Source: Parachlorella kessleri
Taxonomy: Eukaryota; Chlorophyta; Trebouxiophyceae; Chlorellales; Chlorellaceae
Reading direction: 5' to 3'
DNA: 64,000 nt
NCBI GenBank assembly: GCA_001598975.1
Contig: BBXU01002084.1
Span: forward strand, 1 to 64,000
Position 1 is the first letter of the stretch. The number at the start of each line of letters is the position of its first letter. Positions 1-10,200 of the stretch are shown in pieces. The notes under the pieces were generated by a model. That model saw only the letters and a list, made by a program, of their open reading frames with translations. It was not told where the DNA came from and ran no database searches. The translations under genes were made by a program, and so were the position numbers.

Positions 1-134
1 CCCCCTCTCCGTCGTGCGTGGTGTGTGGCTGCTGCCAGCCACCTCTCTTGGGCTCCTTGGACATGTGTGTAGGCTCAGGCCACAGGTCAATGCCCGGAGG
101 TTCTCTGAGAGCATACTGCTGCCCTCTGCCGCAG

Positions 135-1498
135 GTCACTGCCACGGGAGTGATTCGGCAAAACGGCGGCATTAGCCTGGGCAAAAACGGCAACAGCCTG
201 CTGAACTTCAGCACTGGGAAGCAGTTTACCATCAACGATCCGGCCGTACTGCAGGTGCGTCCGCGCGGCTTGTAGTTCCTTTGCATTGTCGATGTGTGTT
301 AGCATGTGTGCACTCCAGTCAGCTGGCATTATCGCTCCTTGTAGCGCTAGCAAGCAAGCCTGTGTGATGGCATACGGCAGGCGATGAAAGCTCATCTACC
401 GAGCAGGTCGTGTGCACTCCAGTCAGCTTGCATTATCGCTCCTTGTAGCACTAGCAAGCCAGCCTGCGTGATGGCATACGGCAGGCGATGAAAGCTCATC
501 TAACGAGCAGGTCGTGGAAACTGGCTGGTAACTTGCAAGGGTATCTGTTACTTGGTGATGTTGTGCAGGTGAAAGCCTTCTCTGGTGAGCAGGACCCCAT
601 GCTGATCACCAGCGACACCCCTGGCAACGGCGGCAGCAGCAACAGCAGCAGTGGCGGCAGCGGTGCCATGTCTGTCAACGCGGGTTCTGCTGACTGTGCT
701 AGCTACAAGAGCGACAGCAGCACCAACAGCGGCAGCAGCTGTAGCCAGAGCTGCACTGATGTGGTCCCCAAAGGGCCCACCCCCTGCTCCCAGTGGAAGG
801 TAAGCCTTGCGACCGGTGTTCTTCCTACACTGACCCAGTGCAGTGCGGTTGGATGCTTGGCAGAGGATGCCAGGTAACAATGCCCGCCCTGCGAGAGCTA
901 CGGGACCTCCGTGGCTGCTGCGAGCAATACAGCGCGGCCGCTCCGCCGCGGACCACAACACCTGTCATCACCAGCAGCTTGTCAGATTGCGTGGCTTTAC
1001 TCCCCCCCAGCCTTCGTGCTGCTGCAGGCGTGGGGCAAGTGTTCAGACGACTGGATTGTGAAAGGCCAGTTTTGCTCAGCTACCTGCGGCAGGTGCTCCA
1101 CTGGTGCTAGCAGCAGTGGAGCCACTGGTAGCAGCAGCAGCAGCAGCAGCCCACTTCCATCCCCCAAGGCGGGCAACAGCCCCTCTCCATCCCCCAAGGC
1201 GGCCAGCAGTCCATCTCCATCCCCGAAGGCCGCCAGCAGCCCACCTCCATCCCCCAAGGCGGCCAGCAACCCCTCTCCGTCCCCGAAGGCCGCCAGCAGC
1301 CCACCTCCATCCCCCAAGGCGGCCAGCAGCCCATCTCCATCCCCCAAGGCGGCCAGCAGTCCTGCACCGTCACCCAAGGCATCCAACGCCCCCGCGCCTT
1401 CTCCTAAGCCAGCTACCAGCCCCTCCCCATCTCCCAAGGTAGCAAGCAGTCCACCTCAGCACAACAGTGGCCGCAGAATGCTGCTCTTGCGGGACTGA
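135..1498 (+). CDS. Expansin-like protein, 3' part only (left edge of window)
   Basis: Only the last three exons are present: 135..254, 569..799 and 1028..1498, joined in phase 0. The earlier exons lie beyond the left edge. The first exon matches the end of the expansin C-terminal domain of the neighbour at 3212-6074 almost residue for residue (VIKQNGGISL-like, then INDPAV). The second encodes a Ser/Gly-rich linker ending in the start of a cysteine module (SCTDVVPKGP, then QWK). The last exon begins AWGKC and finishes the six-cysteine ShKT-like module (FCSATCGRC). It then runs into a long Ser-Pro-Lys-Ala repeat tail of about 110 residues ending in RRMLLLRD. Such Ser/Pro-rich tails in secreted algal proteins are typically O-glycosylated wall anchors. 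The product is inferred to be an extracellular wall-loosening protein. Stop is TGA at 1496. Confidence 0.85.
306..513. repeat. Tandem duplication, two 104-bp copies, in an intron
   Basis: Copy 1 is 306-409 and copy 2 is 410-513. They start with gtgtgcactccagtcagc and end with gagcaggtc, and differ at about five positions. The block lies inside the intron between the exons ending at 254 and starting at 569, so the copies do not touch coding sequence. The high identity suggests a recent event. Confidence 0.95.
1150..1460 (+). repeat. 36-bp coding minisatellite (Ser-Pro-Lys-Ala repeats)
   Basis: A repeat unit of about 36 bp encodes 12 residues of the type SPSPSPKAASSP. It occurs about eight times inside the last exon of the partial expansin gene. 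Units differ by single substitutions such as tct/cct, so copy number probably varies between strains. It forms the hydroxyproline-rich-like tail. Confidence 0.9.
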
Positions 1499-3211
1499 GT
1501 GGGCAAGCCTTGTTGTGTGGAGGAGTTTGGAAGGAGTTTCCTGCTTTCTTCCTGGAGCGTTTGAAAGCAAAGTGAGGAAAAGCAGTTGAGTCAGTTGAGT
1601 CCCTACCTCCCCAAATATGTATGACCAGGCCTGGCACTATTACTTATCATGCGCTTTGTCGTGTTGTTGCTCCTTGCACTTCATTGAACCTGCTCTTTCT
1701 TACTATGTCTTAAGCTTGCATTAATTTTGGGTCTGTTGATTACAGCCTTTGCACTATATTGATTGCACCATGTTGTGATTGCCTGTGCTTCTTGTATTGC
1801 CTGTGCCTTCTTGTACTGCTTGTGCTCCTCTACTGCCTGTGCGTAATTGTTGCGTACTGATGTTTTATACCTGGTGCGGTATATATCACTGCAGACCTGC
1901 TCTCATGCAGTCTGGGGCCTGCAGGAAGCACATGGGTGATGATGCTGCCGCCCCATGCTATGCACCTGTCTGTCGCATAACTATATTTGGCTGTGAGCCG
2001 CATTGAGCCAGTCACTTTGTGTAAGTATGGCTTACACATTCGCCATGACGAGTCCAACAAGAGGAGGCAGCCCCAAACCTGTGTGGATGGACGAAGTGTA
2101 AGGAGGAGAACCCTGCAGGTTACCCTGCACTCAGGCTGAGAAGCGATCCTGGTGCCTAGTGAGGTGATGGCAAGGGCCACATGCACCCAAGAGGCATCTT
2201 TGTGCTTGCTGCAGCCAAATTTATGTGTAGATCAAATGCACTCTCAATAGCACACCGGCCTACAACCCATTCCACCATTCTGCCCACAGTCATCCTCAAG
2301 TGCCCCATGCGTGCGGTGCTAAAGCAGAGGGGCGCTGCTGTAACCCGGGGCTTGGTGCAGATTGATGTGTCAGTCCTATGGATACGGAATTCTGTAGGCA
2401 CATGCACCAATCCATGCTTGTCACCCAGGCGGATCAGTCATGCATTCAGAGTGAGGCCAGCTGCTGCCTCATCCGGGGCAACCAGTAACATATGGATACA
2501 GGACAATAGGTAGATGGCTGATGGGCATGCGTCACAACCCACAGTGCCTTGGGGCACACGAAGCAATCCGGCCCTTCCAGCAGGGGACTGAGAAGCCTGG
2601 ACTGCTACTGGTAATGGCACTCACCCCGTTTTGCATATAGCTGTTTGTGGGGCTGCTTTCCAGCACACATGGGCACAAACCCAGTCCATGGTGTGCACTG
2701 CCATCACACAAGCTTGTCAGTGCAGGTGTGAGTTGTTGCATAACACTGCTGCTTAGCCTTGCCAACCTACCCCCTTGACTGGCCACCGTGTTGCGCATGA
2801 CCGCATGCCGTGATGGCAAGCCCTGCACATGGCCTTCAATTGCAGCCTGCCTAGGCCTGGCCATGGCAGGACCAAGGAGGTCAGACTCGTTGGTTTAGGA
2901 GCAGTTTTGTGCGCATGCTTGTTTCCGTTGGGCAAATGGGGCTCGGTCTGTCAGGTAGGCCCAGCTGTCTGGCAAGGGTCGGGCAGACGCCCTACCATGG
3001 CTGAAACAGGCTGACACTTCCCGCCATGCAGCACTTGAAAGCTCTCCCATTCGTGGCCTAGATAACTTATATATCTTACTCTTCTCTCTCCTGCACTCTC
3101 TGTACTACTTAGCTAAAGAACTAAATTCCCTTCCTTCCCCACTGCTAGTACTTTCAACGCCTGTTTGTCCAGCACTCTCCTAGCACTGTTTTTTTACTTC
3201 AGTGTTCCAGC
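1499..3211. other. Intergenic region between expansin genes
   Basis: This stretch holds the 3' untranslated region of the partial expansin and the promoter of the next copy. I find no coding exon with family resemblance on either strand. A TATATAT stretch at 3068-3074 is followed by a pyrimidine-rich leader (tctctctcctgcactctc) before the ATG at 3212. Confidence 0.6.
3068..3074 (+). promoter_or_regulatory. Possible TATA box of expansin gene at 3212
   Basis: TATATAT lies about 140 bp before the start codon and is followed by a CT-rich tract. The expansin gene starting at 19501 has TATATA at 19361-19366, again about 140 bp before its ATG. The matched spacing supports a promoter element, but no transcript data are available. 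Confidence 0.4.
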
Positions 3212-6074
3212 ATGGTAGCTAGCACGTTACTTGCAGCACTCGCAATGCTTGCCAGCGCAGCCGTTCACATCAAACCGGTTGCAGCTGTCCAAGGACTGAC
3301 CACCTGGGAAGCCGGATGTGAGTGGAGGCAGTGTTGACAAGCGATGTTCGAGTAGAAAGCAGCCAAGCCGCGCTTAGAGTTGGCGAGTCTGGGACGCAAA
3401 GCCAAACCGTCACTATGTGCGCTGCTATGCAGTTATTACACATTATGGGGGCAAGCAAGATGGGATGCAGCCGTCCAACCCCAGCTTCGGTACCAAGGAG
3501 GTACGCAGCCTTGGCGGTGCGGAGGCACCTGCGTTCCATCCTGCGTGTTTAAATCTTCATCGTTGGTGCTTGGCTAATTTGTGGGTACTTGCCTCACCTG
3601 GGAGATGTGCATGGTCTTGCTGTGCAGGGTGCCTGCGGGTATGGCCTCATCCCCAAGGACCAGTACCCCTACTTCTCTGTCGCCGCGTTGAGCCCCTCCA
3701 ACAAGTTTGCCAAGGCCGGCCCACTCATGGGCTGCGGGCAGTGCTTCCAGATCCAGTGTCAAACCGACATGAGTGGCAAAGGTGAGCCTAGGCGAGACAT
3801 ATTATGCTTTTGCAGGACTGTGATGCCACATGGGTGCACCGGTGTCGTACTGAACTTGCACATTATCCGCACTGCAAGAAGCCTGTTGAACTGCTTCCCT
3901 TGGCAGGCGGCGCTGGATGGTTGTCTGAAGCTCTTGGATCGGTCTAGCAGTGTTATGCGCTGCCCCTGCTCCCATGCAGATGTGTGCATCCAGGACTCCC
4001 AGGGCAAGCCCAAGTCCGTGCTGGTTATGATCTCTGACACCTGCCCGGAGTGCGAGGCGGAGCACATAGATGTGCAGAGCCTGGCATTTGCCAAGGTAGG
4101 CATGAGAGAACTTCCGAAGGCCAAGGTCGGCTTGCGAGAAGGCCAGGGTTGTTGCAGCTGGCAGATAACAACAGGAGGCTTGTCTGGCTGGTCATCTTGG
4201 CAGAAGCTTGCTGTTGCCAAAACAGGGACGCCTCGCTTGGGATTTTTGCTGACTGCCCATTTAGCTTCCACGCAAGGTCCATGCAGCGAGCCCTACCGTG
4301 CCTGACCACTTTTGCCCTGCCTCGTTTGCTCATGCAGCTTGCCAACCCCGACATCGGCCGCATCAAGGTGACCTACCGCCGCGTGGAGTGCGCGCCTCCC
4401 CAGGACATCCAGGTGTCAGTCATGGACTTTGCCGGCTCCAACGGCTGGCTGCGCCTCGTCATCCAGGTGGACAGTGGCTTGCAGCGGACTACATTCTTTC
4501 ATGTTTTCGGTTGCTCCTGCTATGCTGGTCAGTACCTGGTGGAATGGACAAGCTGTCACTCTTTTCCATACATTTTGTGTGCCCTTCTCAGCTTTGCTGT
4601 GCGCCAGGTTTGGCAGCCTCTCAGGTCGGATTCGCTCTCACACTCGAAATGCTGACGCAGGTGTTTCCAAGCCTGTTTTACTGCCCATTTACAGGACACT
4701 GGCGGCCGCGGCGCGGTCAAGACTGTGAACGTTAAGAGCAGCAGCAGCGGGACATGGGTCAACATGCGCAACTCCTGGGGCGCCACCTGGGAGCTGGGCA
4801 GCGCACCCGCACCTCCCCTTGACTTCAAGATTGAGACCGACGACGGGGACCAGGTGGGTGATGTCACTTGCTTCTGCTTATACCAAGCTTTGTGTGGTGC
4901 TTCACTAATGACGGTGCAGACTCCAGGCAGTGATGTGGCCTTTCCCACCTCGATATTTAATGGATGTATGCAAGGTTGTGTAGCACGGTTCTCAAAAGGT
5001 GGACTTTGCCTGCTTGGGCATGCGGCAGCATTTAGCGAATCTTATCCTAATGTCAGGTGTAGGCACGGTAACAGCTCAGAATAATATTACTGAGACCGTC
5101 ACTGCCTGCTGCAGGTCACTGCCATGGGCGTCATCAAGCAGAACGGCGGCATCAGCCTTAGTAACAACGGCAACAGCCTGCTGAACTTCAACACCGGGAA
5201 GCAGTTTGCCATCAACGACCCCGCCGTAATGCAGGTGGGTGTGACCTTATACTTTCTTTTATTAGTGCAGAGGCTACCATGCGCTGCTGAACTTGGCATA
5301 TCGAATGTCTGGATAATTCATCCCAAGCATTCTCCTGCCACTACCTGTTGGAGGATGGAGTTGTCAGCGCTTCCGGCCGCATGGCATGCTGCAGGTCAAG
5401 GCCTTCTCCGGGGAGCAAGACCCCATGCTGGTCACCAGCGACACCCCCGGCAACGGCGGCACCAGCAGCAGCAGCAGCAGCAGCAGCGGCAGCCCCACCA
5501 TGTCCGTCAGCGCCTCCCCTGCTGATGACAGCACCGGCTGCGCCGAGTACAAGTGCGATAGCAGCACCTCAAGCGGCGGCGGCGGCAGCAGCAGCGGCTC
5601 CAGCCAAAGCTGCACTGACGTGGTCCCCCAGGGGTCCACCTCCTGCTCCCAGTGGAAGGTAAGGATCCTGTGGTGAACACCGTGCATCTTGGTTTACATT
5701 GCCCTGATATTGTTGGCTGATGGAAAGACTGCAGTCATGGGCGGCTGGCCGGTCGGCTGGTGCTGAGCTAACATCACCCACATATAGGAGGGCTGTGCTC
5801 CTCCAGCTTTTTACTAAGGAACAGCGCTGCAAGTTGAGAGGTACCACTCATCATAATGGGATAATGTTGCACACCTGATGGTTGCTGCCTCTGCCTTCCC
5901 GTGCTGCAGGCCTGGGGCAAGTGTTCTGAGGATTGGCTGGTCAAGGGGCAATACTGCATGGCAACATGCAGCCGCTGCAGTGGATCTAACAACAGCAGTT
6001 CACCTTCATCACCCAAGGCGGGCAGTAGCCCACCTCAGCACAGCAGTGGACGCAAACTACTACGGCAAGGGTAG
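3212..6074 (+). CDS. Expansin-like secreted protein with one ShKT-like module (9 exons)
   Basis: Exons are 3212..3317, 3433..3500, 3628..3781, 3980..4095, 4338..4466, 4695..4853, 5115..5234, 5395..5658 and 5910..6074, giving 426 residues. The N-terminus is a hydrophobic signal peptide (TLLAALAMLASAAV). The double-psi beta-barrel domain follows with THYGG, GACGYG, VAALS, CGQCFQIQC and CPECEAEHID, where HID corresponds to the HFD motif, ending YRRVEC. The C-terminal expansin domain has the paired aromatic surface (WVNMRNSWGATWEL) typical of the CBM63-like wall-binding face. A Ser/Gly-rich linker then leads to one six-cysteine module split by an intron (CTDVVPQG...WK / AWGKC...YCMATCSRC) and a short Ser-Pro tail. 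Expansins loosen walls non-enzymatically by disrupting polysaccharide contacts. Exon 4 equals two fused exons of the paralogues at 13003 and 19501, so an intron is missing here. Confidence 0.9.
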
Positions 6075-7211
6075 TGAGTAGAAATGTGTGTATGGACTGG
6101 GAACGTAAGAAAAGGCAGTGCAGCAGCTTGATGGGCAACGCCCTTGTCTGTGAAGATTCTAGAGAAGTCATTTGACTTAGTTCTGCATGTAGCTCCATGA
6201 CCATTACAGAACCAAGTGCTAGTTAGTAGCTAGCGCTCAGGCTGGAGAACCACCTCCGTAGCTTAATAACAGCCCCTCAGTACTGCGTATCACTCCTTTC
6301 AATTGTGTTGCGGTCCTCTACATTCCTTGGGCCTTCTCCTCTTTGCTGCAAGTTTATTATGCATCTACAATACCTGTCTGGTCCGTGTGGTCTCCTATGT
6401 ACTTGGTCGTCTCCCATGCACTTGTCTTCTTTGTCAGTTCCAACCCGCCCCCTGCTATCTTGGTTCCAGCAGGAGCAGGAAGGGTGCTGGATAAATGTGT
6501 CATGTTCTGTCATTTCCAATTTCTTGTCTACCATCCTTTCCGCCCCAATCCTCCTTGCATACCCTCCCGTCCGCATTGCTAGTTTTGTACAAGTAGTACA
6601 AAACACATTGATGGCTTCTTGGCAGTTCACACCAGTGTGGTTATATATTTACAATGAATGAGAGTACTATTAGTAATGGGCATGAAGAGTAGCAAGTCAG
6701 ACAAAGACGCACGAATGGCTAGTCTCATGGTCAGTCAGCAAGTCCAAAACTACAATAACCATACTAAATTCCAGACATTGCATTTCTTGCTTACCAGTGA
6801 AGGTAGAGACAGGAGGAGAGAGAGATTGAAGAGGAGAGATAAATACAAGACAAAAGAGCAGAGAGAGAGGTCATTCACCAATGCAGGCTGCTGGTTTTGG
6901 TGCATGTCTTGAAAAGCACCACAGTCCAAAGCCGCCTAAATTTCATGTCAGAGCACCATCCAATTGTAAAAGGGGGCCAAGCCACAGCTGCCACTGCTGC
7001 AACGCGAGTCAAGCCTGACACGTTAAGGTCACCCACAGACTGCCTATCAAACTAGCCAGGCTGGGAGCTCCTGGGTTACCTGCCTACAAGCCTAAGATAG
7101 CAGCTGCGACAATATGCAATGTTTTGCAAAATTCAATGCTGTGCCAAACCCCACGTCGGCTTGGCAGATGGATACCAGATGAAGTTGAGAAATCTTGAGC
7201 TTACTAGCGGT
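6075..7211. other. Convergent intergenic region
   Basis: This is the 3' flank shared by the + strand expansin and the - strand glucanase. It is AT-richer than its surroundings, with purine-rich runs around 6790-6870. I see no exon with recognisable coding content. Confidence 0.6.
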
Positions 7212-10200
7212 TTACGTAGGCACCGTCTCGGGCAGAGTCCAAAAGCCACAGGACTTCTGGCAATACAGCTGCAGGAACACCAGAACACTGCTGTCTTAGC
7301 GCTAGCCTGCCCCGCGGTGTAGTGGAAACCGAAGTACGGCTGTCAGGAGGGATGGTATGGCTATCCGCCTGCCCACTGCCCTGGTGCTGAAACCCAGACA
7401 GGTTGGTAGTAAACCAGTATGCAAAGCCGTAAGAAGCAGACCAGGCAAAAAAAAGAGAAGACTGTCTCCCTCCCTCTGGCTGGGCTGCTGAGCCCAGTCC
7501 CCTCGCTTACCTGCTCGTCAGCGGGTGCGTCAGCAGCCAGGCCAATGCAGGGGCTGCAGAGCTCGCTCCAGTCAACCTCCTGGGCGCTGCTGCTGGTGCC
7601 GTTGGCTGGCGGGGGCATGCTCAGGCTAGAAACGCCGCCAGACGCGGCATAGGTGTTGTACGTCTGGCCCAGGTTGGTCAGCGTCATCTGGGGGAGGTTC
7701 ATCAAGTCATTGCCCTCCCCTGCACCCAGCACCGGCACACGGGTAAGGGTAGGCCTCCCAATGTGCTGGATTAACTAGCAGACTAAATATCTATCTGAAG
7801 CTGAGCATGTGCAAGCAAGCCTGCCTCGCTAACAGGCCTGATGCAGCAGGTACCTTTCCGCTCATTCGTCTGTCAGCTGGGCAGGGGGCACACCTATTCT
7901 AGTACAAGGCTGCGTGTGCTCCTGCCAGTCACACCCACCAGAGTCTCGACTCACCTAGCCAAACGTAGCTACCCACATCCAGGGAGAACCAGGCATAGCG
8001 CACGAGCCATGGCTGCGTGTCGGCCCACTCGATGAACTCCCTGCAGCAGCAGTCCAGGTGGAGTACGGAATGTTTGGCTTGTTGGGACACTCGAGCAGCC
8101 AGAAGTGGACTGGACTGGACTGGAAGCGGGCCTCCAGTGGTGGGGTGGGGAGCTATCCCGGCCCAAAGGATCAGAAGTGTATTCTTTGCCAACCCTCATG
8201 AAGCCTGCTGCGTGATTGCATCGAAGAAGACGGATACCTAGAGGCGATACAAGTGACAGGGCAGGGCAGCCTGCATCGGTAATGATGTATGCACTGCAGA
8301 GGCAATGCTCTGCAGGCTTGGCCGCACGCACCGTAAAAACTGGTCCGCGGTGGCAGCATCCCCATAGGGGCACGCAAACTCTGTCAGCCATACAGGCAGC
8401 TGGTACCTGCACTTGGCAAGAACAGAGCCGATGGGCAGTCAGGGGCTGGGAGCAGGCAGGCATCAACCTGCAGACCATGCACGATGTGTGCTGTCTATGC
8501 GGCTCCTGGACTACCAATATTACTGACATATCTTCAAGGCCAGCGTGCCTCCTGTTCCCACTCTATGTGACGCATGGCAGGAGCCAAGCTGGGCACAACA
8601 AGGCAGGCGGGGGGGGCACCCTGGTGGTGCTCATCCAGAGAAGCCAGAAAGGGTGGTGGCCAGAAAGGGTAGTGCTCGAGTGTGAAACTTCGGTCAAACT
8701 CACTTTTTGTACCACTTCTTGAGGTAGCCCTTGATCCATGCGATGTCGCAGCCGTAGTAGTGGGTGTTGATGAAGTCAAAGGTGCTGCAGCAGCAGGGCA
8801 CACCCCCACCCCTCAGGCCTGTACTACCAGTCAGCGCCAGCGAAGCACTAGGCACCATGCATGCGTGGCATGACCACCCAAGCACAGTTGCTGCCCCGCT
8901 GTGGTAAGTGCCTCGCTGCTGCAGCGTGCTCACCCCTCGATAGTCAAGGCACCTTGCCTGTGCAAGGCCCCCCCCCTCACCAGCCTCCTATCCTCCCCAT
9001 CAGCAAAGAGGTGCCTACTCTTAACGCAGGTGCAAGTACACCTCCTGCAGCCGTGGCTTCCCGCAAAAGATACCATCATCCCCAGGAGGCACAGCTCACC
9101 AGCCAGGGCAGCTGTCCAGGAAGTCCTCCATCCACTTGTAGGGGTCGGCATAGCGAGACGCGATGTAGTCGTTGCCCCCGCAGGGGCTGACAGCGGGGGA
9201 GCCCAGCTTTAGGCCCCTTGCCTGGGCAGCCGCCTGGATTGCGGGCCACAGCGCCTGCATATTTTGCAGGAAACATACGGCAAGCGCTGTGAGAACTGCT
9301 ATTGCGTAATGGCGCATGCATGTGACAGGGTGCCTGGGCAGTGCAGAAGCTTCAGGAGCCTTATGTTCCTGTTGAAGACGAGGGGCGGCCCCGCATGTGG
9401 TGGTGAGCAAACCAACGACACACTTGTGAGTTGGACGTAGGAGCGCCGCTGGTGACTCACCGCTGCCTTCTTGAGCACACCTTGTGATAAAGAACCATTG
9501 ACCAATGACCTAATGTGATGAGTTGTAGGAGCTCCGCTGATGACTCACCGCTGCCTCCTTGGGCCACACCTCCGACTGGCCCAGGTGGTTGGGCTCATTG
9601 AAGGTCAACAGATACTTGGCAGCGGTAGGGATGCTGCCCTGCAGCTTGTCGTCCACACCCCACCTGCGCCCAACAAGCAACCCCAGCCTTCACTTTCAGC
9701 ACTTGCCTGCCCAGCGCAAGTGCAGCCAGGTTGATAGTGTGCACATTGGAATGAACGAGAGTTCAAGTGTTGCGATCGGTCTACACCTACGCATTGCATT
9801 CAAGACTAGTCTAGTCTAGTCTTACAGCTTTCCACCACCCTTGCGGGTCAGTCACAATCTTGTCACACCTAGAAATGAAGTCTCAACCAGGCTGCTACTA
9901 GGCAGGCAGTCACTACCGTTTGCTGCAGGCTGAACCAATGGATCCCCACCACAATGGAACGACCTTGGGTCTTGAAATCACAGCTAGGATTGACACACTG
10001 ACAGTGACCGGTTTGATGGCATGCACCACTCGAGCGCTGCTAGCTGGCCGCCACCCCTTCATCACATGGCCCGCTAGCCCTCGCTTTCATGGATATGGAG
10101 ACTTGAATCCTCAACTTGGGCGCCTACTCCAAGCCGCCCAGCTAGTATATCGGCTGGGGTTCGATCTGGGGCTGGGGTGCATGGGTGTCAGACGGGAAAC

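Noticed and set aside
10080..10190. tRNA-like box B (gggttcgatct)
   Set aside because: No cloverleaf, anticodon arm or proper box A could be assembled around it.
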